Positions 44,775-54,640 of a DNA stretch of 64,000 nucleotides are shown piece by piece. Both the position numbers and the translations under genes were made by a program. The notes under the pieces were generated by a model. It was not told the DNA's origin, searched no databases, and worked only from the letters and a program-made list of their open reading frames with translations. This DNA is from Bifiguratus adelaidae (lineage: Eukaryota > Mucoromycota > Endogonomycetes > Endogonales), in the NCBI GenBank assembly GCA_002261195.1, contig MVBO01000052.1:1-64000 (forward strand). The letters run 5' to 3'. How positions within the stretch are numbered: the stretch's first letter is position 1; each line of letters opens with the position of its first letter.

Positions 44775-46373
44775 ATGTCGACCCAGGACGAATTGGTCGC
44801 GCAATTCAAGGCATTGGTGCAATGCCCCAGCGAACAAGCACGCTTCTATCTGGAGGCCAACAACTGGAACCTAGAAGTAGGTGGTATGGGCACGTTGAGG
44901 CGGTTATTGATGCTTGTCCTGATTAGACAGCTGTTGCGCAGTATTACGACGTGGAGGCTGGAGGACACTCGGCCCCAGCTCACGAGGAGGGGGACGACGA
45001 CGATGACGACTATGTAGACGAAGACGAGGGCCAAATTCAACAGCCTGTTGGTCTACCTGGAAATAGAGGTCAAACGTCCACTCCTCCTAGAGCCGGTAGT
45101 GCGCCGAGGCAGACCAGGTAAGAGAAGAGTATATATGCGGCAAGACGGGCCCTGATGTGGGTTCAGATCAAATATTGCTACGCTATCCGACATGTTGAGG
45201 CGATCAAATCAGGATCAAGAAGGACAAAACCTGTTTGCTGGTGGCGAAAGATCGTAAGTCGCTGGGCAACGCATCAACGCAGTGACTCATTGTTTGCTGC
45301 AGTGGCATCAATGTTCAAAATCCAGACAAACGAAATGCAAATGAGCTGGTGGAAAACATTTTAAAGAAGGCGGCAGAGTAGGTTCCGTGAACAGCCTTGG
45401 TTTAGGAGGTAGGGTGCTCATCAAGCCATAGAGGAGGCGCTGCACCTAGCGATGACGAAGAACAAGTGCCTCAAAGGCCCGAAGTCAATCATTTTACAGG
45501 TAGAGGGCACAAATTAGGTGGCTCAGAGGAACCTTCCGTCTCCGACTCACGGCCATCGACATCTTCGTTCAATATACCTAGCGAACCTCGCGAAGGAACG
45601 GTAAGTCGTCTGAAGCATGCCAAAATCGTTCTAATCCGTTTATTTAGGCGGTCAGAAACATTACCTTTTGGCGAAATGGATTCAGTATTGGCGATGGACC
45701 CTTGTTCAGATATGATGATCCCGCCAACCAAGACTTTTTACGAAACATCAATACTGGGTACGTTGTAGGGAATATTTCCTGGAGGCAAAGGCATTGACCT
45801 TCATCATGCATCAGACAAGCACCCGTGTCACTGTTGAACGTGAGACCAGGTCAAAAAGTCGACGTACGTGTTGCCCGTCGCCTTGACGAGGACTACGTCC
45901 CCCCACCCAAAGCTCCACCAAAACCATTCGAGGGAGCAAGTCGGCGCTTGGGTTCGCCCGTTCCGCCAATTATCACCTCGGATTCGGCGAGCCCAGTCAA
46001 TGCTCCTGGAGCCTATCCTACTACTCAAGCATCTTCAGCCTCAGCCAGTACGAAACCATCGTCCTTGGAGGTGGATGATACTCAACCTGTGACGACGTTG
46101 CAAATCCGCATGGCCGATGGTACGCGTATGGTTGCCAAGTTTAATCACACGCACACCATTGGCGATATCCGCAACTTTGTGCGAAGGTAAGAGAGAGTGA
46201 TAACCTCCCATTCATCTTTACAGACCATCCTTTCTGTTAGCTCTCGCCCAAACGAATCCTCGCAGTCCTTTATCTTGCAAACACCCTTCCCAGTACGAAG
46301 ACTAGAGGATGACGACAAGACATTGAGCGATGCAAAGTTGTTGAATGCGGTCATTGTGCAAAAGTACGAGTGA
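44775..46373 (+). CDS. SHP1: p47/Shp1-type Cdc48 cofactor (UBA-like, SEP, UBX)
   Basis: Eight exons (44775-44876, 44927-45117, 45167-45253, 45303-45377, 45432-45600, 45648-45757, 45815-46186, 46241-46373) give 412 residues. The N-terminal UBA-like bundle ([20 protein letters not shown]) is followed by an acidic run. The SEP domain spans about residues 208-275 ([40 protein letters not shown]). The C-terminal UBX domain begins [20 protein letters not shown] and has [16 protein letters not shown], containing the FPR-type loop that docks on Cdc48/p97. Such adaptors direct Cdc48 to membrane fusion, autophagy and PP1 assembly. It starts 107 bp after the carboxylase stop, on the same strand. Confidence 0.95.
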
Positions 46374-46431
46374 ATAAAGGTGATCCAATGATGTATGTCT
46401 TGCATACCTCTATCTCTCTCTGATAAATGCC

Positions 46432-47056
46432 ATGTGGAAAAGTGTGAGATCTTGCGGAGCGTCATGGCGTTGGTCTATGGCCACGGTAGGTTGTCAACCG
46501 AGTCTACGGTGCTACAAGTCTACCAAGGCTTCACATGATCTGGTACGTGGTTGCGATCCCTCCCGCTGCCGCTGCCAATGGCCGCACGGTTCCTGTCCCC
46601 GATCTAGGGCCATGTTGACCAATGATGCTCACTCTTTCACCTCCATAGCTTCAAGAAGCGAGCTGGAGCGTCACCTCTCTCCTTCCCGATGGGTCCAAAG
46701 GAACCACGATACTCTCTGCAGAAGATACCCATCGACTGCTCAAACTAGCGCACTTGAGCGTTCCTAATCGTTTACCGGCTACGGGAACGCAACAAGAAGC
46801 ATCGAAAAGCGACGCCATGCCCAGTGCTGCCACTCGGCAACGTTTCACGGTCGACTCGCTCACGGAGGACCTCAACAACATTGCTCACTTTGTCCATCAC
46901 ATCCAAAAGGTCGATACCACCGGTGTCATACCCATGCGTGGACTCTGGCCAGAAGGCACCGGCCTCCGTCTCCGCGAGGATGAGCCTGTTCCACAGCCTG
47001 ACTTGCTTTCGCACGCAAAGCGGCGCAGTGGGCACTACTATGTCATTGAAGACTAG
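46432..47056 (+). CDS. GATC: mitochondrial glutamyl-tRNA(Gln) amidotransferase subunit C (GatC)
   Basis: Exons 46432-46542 and 46649-47056 give 172 residues. The first 45 residues are rich in R, S and W with almost no acids (MWKSVRSCGASWRWSMATVG), a likely mitochondrial presequence. The GatC core follows: HRLLKLAHLSVPN, DLNNIAHFVHHIQKVDTTGV and IPMRGLWPEG, matching the GatC pattern of an L-rich helix then a VDTxGVxPM turn. The C-terminus ends KRRSGHYYVIED. GatC stabilises GatA/GatB, which convert Glu-tRNA(Gln) to Gln-tRNA(Gln) in mitochondria. An in-frame ATG near 46477 is an alternative start. Confidence 0.85.
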
Positions 47057-47141
47057 ACTGCGCCACTCTTTCCCTTGACGCCGTGTCCACGTCCCATCCC
47101 CTTTCTCCTGTAGATAGATCACGCCCTAGACTATAGGCGAC

Positions 47142-48218
47142 ATGGCATCCAACGATATGGACTTGACGACTACTGCTGGCATGCAAAACTGGCTTCAGCA
47201 GACCTATCACCTTGCCGACAAGCCCCACTTGGAGGAACTCGCGGGCGGCACCGCCAACTTTGTATGGCGCGCTACGGGTATCGAGTTGCCTGGGGTGAAG
47301 TCCACCTCGCTGGTCATCAAACATGCGGAACCTTTTGTCGCTGGTGCAAGACAGTGGCCATTCGACGTGAAGCGCATGACCTTTGAAGTCGAGGCCATGG
47401 CGTTCGTGAATCAACACCTGGGTGCATCGCAAGTTCGCGCACCTACCGTGTACGCCTACTATGACGAAGCCAAGGTGCTGCTTATGGAAGACGCGGGAGA
47501 CCAGTCAGAGAACCTCAAGGCCTTTTGTTCGGGCACCCGACCACTTCCAAGCGACTTGCTCACACGCCTTGGAACCTCGCTTGGTCAATTCATTGGATCC
47601 TTGCATACGCTTGGGGAGCATGCAGACGAGATCAAGGATCGACTCCACAATCACAAGGCCCTCATCATGTCCAAGGCCGTCGTGTACGATCGTCTACCGG
47701 CCGTGCTAAACGAATTCAAGGTCAGCGATCCAGAAGATATTCGCGCTGCAGGCGATTATTTTGGTCAATTGCTCCTCTCCCAACCTAAAACTTTGTGTAT
47801 GGGCGACTATTGGTCCGGCAATATCCTCATTCCTCATCCGACCGATGTCTCCTCGCCTCTCTTGGTGGTGGATTGGGAATTGTCGCGAATAGGACAACCT
47901 GGGATGGACATTGGTCAATTTCTGGCCGAAGCTTACTGTCTGCACATCTACAGGCAGCCTATACAAGATCTCCTCATCTCCTTTCAGCACGCCTACCTCA
48001 AAGCCTATCCAGCCTGTTCCAAACGTGATATCCAATGTGCCCTCGTCCATCTGGGAGCCCATTTGATGGTATGGACACCTAAGACAGGATGGACAGACCA
48101 AGAAGGCGCTCAACAGATCGTCGAGCTGGGTGCAGACTATGTGCGTCATGCCTGGATAGGGGATTGGCCTTGGTTTCGCACAACACCGTTTGTCATACTA
48201 GTTGAGAGTCTCATATAA
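47142..48218 (+). CDS. APH-family small-molecule kinase, methylthioribose-kinase-like
   Basis: A single intronless frame of 358 residues. The glycine-rich loop ELAGGTANFVWRA lies near residues 33-45, the hinge KVLLMEDAG near 110, the catalytic loop CMGDYWSGNILI near 222 (the aspartate follows G rather than the usual H) and the metal-binding VVDWELSRIG near 247. These are features of the aminoglycoside phosphotransferase/choline-kinase fold; overall order suits methylthioribose-kinase-like enzymes, but the substrate is not certain. The gene lies 85 bp after GatC and 41 bp before RPA12. Lack of introns is unusual among its neighbours. Confidence 0.85.
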   Translation: MASNDMDLTTTAGMQNWLQQTYHLADKPHLEELAGGTANFVWRATGIELPGVKSTSLVIKHAEPFVAGARQWPFDVKRMTFEVEAMAFVNQHLGASQVRAPTVYAYYDEAKVLLMEDAGDQSENLKAFCSGTRPLPSDLLTRLGTSLGQFIGSLHTLGEHADEIKDRLHNHKALIMSKAVVYDRLPAVLNEFKVSDPEDIRAAGDYFGQLLLSQPKTLCMGDYWSGNILIPHPTDVSSPLLVVDWELSRIGQPGMDIGQFLAEAYCLHIYRQPIQDLLISFQHAYLKAYPACSKRDIQCALVHLGAHLMVWTPKTGWTDQEGAQQIVELGADYVRHAWIGDWPWFRTTPFVILVESLI

Positions 48219-48259
48219 ATCGGTGGCTTAGATTTCTACGTCCATTGTTCTCTTACTGC

Positions 48260-48703
48260 ATGACTCGACCAACGCACATTATAGGCTCACTCATCTTTTG
48301 TCCTGAGTGCGGCAACCTCCTCGACACACCCAGTGGTGATACAGACCTCATTGTCTGTAATGCATGTGGGTACGCTGTAAGTTCAGCCGACATTGAAAGT
48401 GTCAAGGTCGTCACGACCTCGTCCGAGTCCGCCTTTCCCTCGCCTCTCAAAGCCAAACGGTCACTGGTCCAACAAAAAGATCCATCATCGTTGGATCAAC
48501 AGGAGGATGGAGCCACGGTAAGTGTTCGCGTCTGTCGTCACAGGTGTACTTACTCGCTGGGTGTGTAGATTAAGGAAAAGTGCCCCCAGTGCGGGAACGA
48601 TACCCTCAATTTCCATACAATGCAATTACGATCGGCCGATGAAGGACAAACCGTCTTCCTCAACTGTCGGCGGTGTGGTTACAAGGATAAACTCAATACA
48701 TAG
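48260..48703 (+). CDS. RPA12: RNA polymerase I subunit RPA12
   Basis: Exons 48260-48517 and 48569-48703 give 130 residues, the usual size. An N-terminal zinc ribbon (FCPECGNLLDT...VCNACGYAV) is joined by a linker to a C-terminal TFIIS-like ribbon (KCPQCGNDTLNFHTMQLRSA then DEGQTVFLNCRRCGYK). The acidic DE of the hairpin, required for intrinsic transcript cleavage, is present. RPA12 acts in Pol I proofreading and termination. It is the last of five same-strand genes with very short spacers. Confidence 0.95.
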
Positions 48704-48788
48704 AGGTGAAGGCATCAGAGGTGTGCGTGTGAGAGTGTACGATAGGAGGAGATTGGGAAAGAACAGAGCCAGTATATACATACATACA

Positions 48789-51000
48789 TTATATCCTTTC
48801 GTAAAACAGCATGTACGGTTCAACACGCAACACTTCATCCAAGCCTACTTCGCAAACATCCTCATCGCTAATGGCCCAGAATTTGGTGGCTCCTGCGCTG
48901 GCTTGCGCAACCTCTTGTCGATGCTTGCCGTTGGCGAATTGAGTGGGAATCTGAACGTCCGGGTGAATCTTGCCTCGTTTGACGCGCTCCACCTTTTTCC
49001 GGCGATAGGTCACAAAATGACCGGAATTGTGGAGGCCAGAGTGGACAATGACAGCTTGCAATCGATAGAGGGGCGGTTTATTGAGACCCATGCGCAAGGG
49101 CAACACCTTGGGTGATGCGGCTAGAGGTGTGGAGGAACCTGCAGATGCGGCCAGGAATACTTGAGAGGGTGATCGGCTGGTGTAAGGCGTGTCTCGGCTT
49201 TTGTTTGGTGGCGTGAGATTTTCCAGTGCAATGTTGAGGCCGTCCGGTGACATGGACGCGAAGGAGTTGTGTTTTGACGATGGCGAAGCGACTTCTGCCT
49301 CTTCATCCTTGTTGACGAGATTGGCTTCGGCTTTGGTCGGCATGTGTCCGTCAGTGGTGAACGGTCGTACATCGAGGATTTCGGGGAAAGTGACTTTACA
49401 ATTGTTTTTCAAGACATGGCCGCTGGGGTAAAAGATGGATCGAGAGAGATGAAGGCAGAGATCCTTTGGAGGTTTGGCCAAAACGCTCTGTTTGCTTGTT
49501 CTTGATGTTTCTTGCGGGTATGTGATCGTAATGTTGAGCTAAAGCAAGGATGAGCGTGTGATTTGATAGGGGTGACCTCCCAACATACCAAATCTCGTTC
49601 AATGTCCGTTCTGAGATTTTCTTCAATGGCGGCAATGTCGCTCTCCAACTTGCTCATTTGCTGCTGGGTCGTCTTTGACGATTCCGTGTCTGCACCATGC
49701 CGAGCATCACCATTCATGTGTGTCGATTTCGCGGACAAGAGTCGCTCAAGCTCCATTCTCTTCAAATTCAAGGTGTGCAAAAGACCACATTTTCGGCACT
49801 GGTAATCGTCGAGCATATCAATTTTAATGTAGAGGGACAAGCAGTCTTCCAATGTGCACGATAATTGCTGTGGCACGTTCAATGTAAGATTGTCAAACAC
49901 ATGATGCCGAATTGCACCCTAGAAAAGCAGCGTTGGTGGTGTATGTCGCAAGCAGATGTCTATCCCGTCACTTACCGTATACCCGCACTTGAGACAGCTC
50001 ACTTTACTCGCGGCGAGACCTGTAAATGGATTACGCGGTCGCTTGCGTTGCGAAGGCAGGTATCCGCCCAATGTGGAAATCGAAAACGAGCTATACATGG
50101 TCCCCATGGTGCCGATAGAATCTGCTGATGAATTGGATGCCACATCCGACTTTTCAATCTGTGCCTGCATGTCTTGCCATCAACTTCTTTGCCTCAACGC
50201 TCACAGCTTATAAAGCCTACCTTTTCCGCTGCCATCAATTTAATAGCACTAGCGCTCAACAAAGGCACCGGCTTCTCCTTGAACATGTCCTCTTCTTCAT
50301 TGGAGAGTATACTGGACATTAGCTGAAACAGCTCGTGCGCGTCCTGCAAACCACTCTTGTCAACCGTAATCGCAACAATTGCAGTTGGCATACCTGTTGA
50401 TGACGGCTGAGCCTGTTCTTGCTTTTTCGTTCCAGTGCGTCAACAATATCGCTTGGAACAATGCAATGTGGTTTATTGAGAGGTTTGTTGAGGGCTATGC
50501 TTGTGTGAGGATTCACTTAGGACATTCTCTTGTCCTTGACGTACCTTCAATGGTCCTATATAACGTGTATGCAACGGACAACCGTACATCTTCGCTCGGA
50601 AGCTGCATCGATCCAAGCAGATCGTCTCCTGGTTCTGTAAGCTCCGCCAAGTAGCTTCTCAACGCTGGCAGTGCTGCTAATGCCTAGTCCACCGGTCAGT
50701 CTCCTTGGTCACATGGGTTGTTGCTCTTGCACACGACGAACGTTACCTGCAGAACAACGTTGAGAAAACACGAGTTGCCAGTGTTTTGCAACCCGAGAAC
50801 AAACGCAGCGTCGTACTCTACTCCCCACGTCAGTAACGCTGTAATGATGCGTCGCCTCTAAAACACTCACCATGCGCATGTCGCTTCGACTTTTTCTTCT
50901 TGCGCCTATGCGATGCTCCAGACGATCCCACTAGACCAGCCGCAAGCGCCAGGCCAGCCATCGTGGCTGCCAGCGGAACGTGATATTTCAAGGGTATCAT
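48789..51000 (-). CDS. membrane-anchored ubiquitin-specific protease (Ubp16/USP30 type)
   Basis: Eight exons (51000-50871, 50817-50747, 50683-50545, 50494-50394, 50343-50221, 50164-49976, 49918-49589, 49538-48789) give 610 residues. An N-terminal hydrophobic stretch (residues about 7-27) is followed by a strongly basic patch (RRKKKKSKRH), the layout of outer-mitochondrial-membrane USPs. The Cys box GLQNTGNSCFLNVVLQAL and QDAHELFQLMSSILS come next, then a CxxC pair in CLKCGYTG and CRKCGLLH, and the His box LHNSGHFVTYRR with FWAISDEDV. It removes ubiquitin from substrates. A second ATG at 50961 is a likely alternative start, because the first lies only 27 bp from the ATG of the divergent gene. 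Confidence 0.9.
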
Positions 51001-51027
51001 GAAGGTGAAAGGAGTGTGACTTTTAGC

Positions 51028-51656
51028 ATGAACTTTCCCGATGGCTTCTTTTACATCAAGTCAAGGAAGCATGGACAAGTAGTTGACATTGAGGGAGAGG
51101 ACAAGGTGAGGGAGTGTTTTGAAATATATAACTGAGACCCAAGTGACAAGAATGACGGCAAGGTGGTCATGAAAAGTCAGAAACACGACGAAGCGAGAGA
51201 TAGTCAGCTATGGTACTATTCTGAAGGGTTCATTGTCAGCAAGCTGTCTGGTAAGGTGCTGGATGTCCGGGGAGGTGCGTGGCTTCATCGGCTTTCTCTA
51301 TTGCCACTGACGATACACTAGGGACATTGACCAAGAAGGATAGCTTCAAGTTCATTTGCACGTACGATCGAAAGATTATCGCGAGTGCCGACAATCAGCA
51401 GTGGGAATACCGCGATGGATTCATCTTTCTCTTGTCTGACCCGCACGTTGTTTTGGACATACGAGGCGATTCTGATGCTGAAGGTGCCCGAGTGATTGCT
51501 TATCCGCGCAAATTGGTCTATCAGGAGCACGACAATCAGCTCTGGGATCTCGTGCCTGCTGGTGATGTGAGGGCGGATAAGGAAGTGTTATTTGAGGTCA
51601 ATTTCCCCGAAGACGAGACGGATGAGCTCTATCAGAATCCGTGGAAGAACGCTTAA
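51028..51656 (+). CDS. beta-trefoil (ricin-B/fascin-like) cytosolic protein
   Basis: Exons 51028-51105, 51151-51274 and 51322-51656 give 178 residues. Repeats of the type GFFYIKSRKHGQVVDIEG, DSQLWYYSEGFIVSKLSGKV and QQWEYRDGFIFLLSDPHVVL, each with a QxW-like turn and a hydrophobic strand ending in LDI/VDI, show a beta-trefoil lectin-like fold. No signal peptide or catalytic motif is present, so a cytosolic binding or structural role is likely. The ligand is unknown. Divergent from the ubiquitin protease, with at most 66 bp between starts. Confidence 0.75.
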
Positions 51657-51795
51657 TGTACAGAGGGTACTGCTTGTCTATAGGAGAGTGGTGGTCGATA
51701 CCCCTCCATTGGAATGTTAGACGAGTAGATTTTGCGGTCGTGTATCTATTTGTTTTCCTACATACTGTTGATATCCACGTATATATAAAGGAGCA

Positions 51796-52012
51796 TCAAG
51801 GTTGAGTTTGCATGGTCACAATGGCAACATAATCTTTCTGTACAGCTCGCAGCTTCCTGAGAGGGACATAGTAGCTACGTAGTGTGCCAAGTGCTTTCAT
51901 GGGGACCATGAGTGCGAGATATGCATTCCTAAAAGACTGGCCAAATTCTTCATCACGGGAAGCGAAGAAGAGGGACACCGACAGAACTAGAAAGCATGCG
52001 CAAAAGGCTCAT
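51796..52012 (-). CDS. candidate 56-aa small protein
   Basis: Exons 52012-51983 and 51936-51796 join in phase across a 46-bp GT-AG intron to give a protein that starts MSLLRMLSSSSFRNAYLALM and continues VPMKALGTLRSYYVPLRKL. The start is Arg/Ser/Leu rich as in short mitochondrial proteins. A telomere-type box, CCTAACCCT on this strand, lies upstream at 52116-52108. The donor (GTCGGT) is weak and no family is recognised, so this is a candidate only. Confidence 0.3.
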
Positions 52013-52171
52013 TGACTTTTGGTGATCCTCCGGGCATCGTCTCAAGCCCAAATTGCAGAGTTGTCCCCCAGTTCGAGTTAAATTCAAAAAGCCAATATAT
52101 GAATCTCAGGGTTAGGAACGGGAAAGTTACTTTAACATCATATTATATAAAAAGAAAATTTCTCATGGAAA

Positions 52172-52242
52172 GCATTCTTAGTTCAGCGGTAGAATTCCTG
52201 CCTTCCAAGCAGGAGGCCGGGGTTCGACTCCCCGAGAATGCA
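52172..52242 (+). tRNA. tRNA-Gly (anticodon UCC)
   Basis: A complete cloverleaf of 71 nt without intron. The acceptor arms GCATTCT and AGAATGC pair perfectly; the anticodon arm CCTGC-CTTCCAA-GCAGG presents TCC; the T arm CGGGG-TTCGACT-CCCCG and the A box (TTAGTTCAGCGGT) are regular. A T5 run at 52248-52252 serves as Pol III terminator. Confidence 0.97.
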
Positions 52243-52247
52243 AAATC

Positions 52248-52252
52248 TTTTT
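52248..52252 (+). terminator. Pol III T-run terminator of tRNA-Gly
   Basis: Five consecutive T residues begin 6 bp after the tRNA discriminator base. Confidence 0.8.
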
Positions 52253-52506
52253 GTCTCACCGTCTAGCAGCGAGGATTTACCCAACGGATGCTGTATGTTT
52301 TAGCCATGCAGGCGTATCATCTCCCTCCTATTTGGTACTTACTACACGCAGCACCCAACATGCACAAGTGTTCGGCCCACTGCTCATGATGTCAAACGTC
52401 TCACCCTTGACGCTTTTGTCCCAGGGATCGACCTTCCATAAATGGAAAGCAATACCGTGCTTAAAAATCGCGAAAGAAAATGTATTGTGTTTCCCTATCT
52501 CGCACC

Positions 52507-54523
52507 ATGGGCTGGGTCCAGTCTCTCAATGCACAAGTGGCCGATAGTGCCTTTGGCAGATACTTTCAACTCGCTGGATCTGGTGCAAAGAAGGAACGCG
52601 CGGGAACGCTCTTCAGTACCGAGCTGCGCGCCGGACTAAGTGGGTGTCAGATAGGATTCATCGCATGGCCGAGTGTTTTTACGCCCATCTCTAGCTACCT
52701 TTGTCGCCATGGCCTACATTATCTCTGTGAATGCTTCCATTATCTCTGATTCTGGAGGTCCTTGTGTTTGCACCAATGCGACCGATCCAGCCTGCCTCGA
52801 AGATCAAGAATACCTGGATTGTGTGTTTGTTGTCAAGCAGGATTTGATCACCGGCACAACGGTCGCCAGTATTATTGCAACCTTCTTGATGGGTGTGTTG
52901 GCCAATTTGCCACTTGGTCTAGCTCCAGGGTATGTGTTGAGCCTGTAGCATACAGGGGTTGCTCATGCGTGTGTATGTGTATACAGAATGGGCTTGAACG
53001 CTTACTTTACCTACACCGTCGTTGGATTTCACGGCACCGGCAAGATTCCATACGAGACTGCGCTAGCTGCCGTGTTTATTGAAGGTCTCATCTTTATCGT
53101 CCTGTCTGTCCTCGGTATTCGGCAATGGCTCGCGCGGCTTATTCCGATGAGTATCAAGATCGCTATGGGTGCCGGCATTGGCATGTATCTGGCCTTTATT
53201 GGTCTGCAAACGTCCGCTGGTATTGGCCTAGTCACCGCGGACCCGTCGACGTTGGTGACCTTGGGTAAGCGTTGAAGCCGATAGCGATAAGAAGCTGGAA
53301 TTTCTGAACTTTCGAATTTCCGTCAGGTGGTTGCACACCGGCAAACATCAACGCGAATGGCGTGTGTACGGCTGGACACATGGAATCACCCACCACCTGG
53401 ATCGGTATTCTCGGCTTTGTCATCATTTCCTTCCTTTTGCTCTTCCGCGTCAAGGGTGCCATCTTTATCGGCATTCTCTTCATTTCCATCATCTCCTGGC
53501 CGCGTCCTACCAGCATCACCTACTTTCCCTACACGCCTTCGGGTGATTCCGCCTTTGCCTTTTTTAAAGCAAGTCGTGACGTTTCACAAGATCGAAAAGT
53601 AGGTGGACACAGGAGGACCATTGTTTTTGACACAGCGCTGACCATGCACTTTTGCAGAACCCTAGGCGTCTTCAACTTCGATCTCTCTGGAGGCCAAGTC
53701 TGGATTGCTCTCATCACCTTCCTCTACATTGACATCATGGACACCACCGGAACCCTGTATTCCATGGCTCGCTTTGGAGGATTCTTGGACGAAAAGGGTG
53801 ATTTTGAGCGTTCGACGCTGGCCTTCCTGTCCGATGCCACCTCCATCAGCATTGGTTCCTGCTTTGGCACCTCTCCTTGTACGGCCTTTATTGAATCTGG
53901 CGCAGGTATCACCGAAGGAGGTCGTACGGGTATCACAGCTCTCACGATCTGCTTCATGTTCTTTGTCTCCCTCCTCTTTGCGCCCGTCTTTGCTTCCTTT
54001 CCTCCCTGGGCCACCGGACCTGCTCTGATCGTGGTGGGATCCATGATGGCCACCAATATTCGCCACGTCAACTGGGATTATGCCGGAGACGCCATCCCGG
54101 CATTTTTGACTGTCATTTTGATGCCCTTGACCTACTCCATCGCCTACGGTGTCATTGGCGGTGTCATCTCCTACATCGTCCTCAACGTTGGCGCAAGGCT
54201 GGTGACCAAAGCGAGTGGGGGTCGTTTTGCACCCCCCCCCCGAGATTGAGTTGAAGGATAGTTGGCTACAGAATATCACGGGGGTATCCATTATTCCTCC
54301 CTGGATGGTTCGTCTCCATGCGCACGCCAGGGGCAAGTCATCCAACGCCTCCAGCGTCGAGGAAAGGACCGGGTACCCGGTGGGTGGAGTCGAGAAAGCG
54401 ACCGAGAGTCGCGTCTCGATGCCCGATGTGGAAGGCGATGTTGAGGTGAGTCCGCGGTTGACGCACCTAGGGGAAGAACATGCCACCTATGAAAGTGTGG
54501 GCGGGGACGAGGAGAAGCGCTAA
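52507..54523 (+). CDS. AZGA: AzgA-type hypoxanthine/adenine/guanine permease, two frame breaks
   Basis: Exons 52507-52639, 52695-52929, 52987-53264, 53327-53598 and 53658-54523. Motifs of AzgA transporters are clear: [69 protein letters not shown] and the C-terminal [13 protein letters not shown]. Some 12-14 membrane helices import purines by proton symport. The frame slips twice, each time by one apparent extra base in a homopolymer: at TTTTTTAAA (53560-53568) before the conserved [10 protein letters not shown] block and at a run of ten C (54232-54241) before [13 protein letters not shown]. With each run one base shorter the protein is 593 residues. Sequencing error and real gene decay are both possible. 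Confidence 0.88.
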
Positions 54524-54640
54524 GTATATTGCGCATTGTATATTTAGGCATTAGACAATCTGTGAAAGAATATTACAAGAATTCAGTTCCCTATGATCAT
54601 TCTATGAGAGTTTTATGCCATCAGACATGCAAGAAAAATG

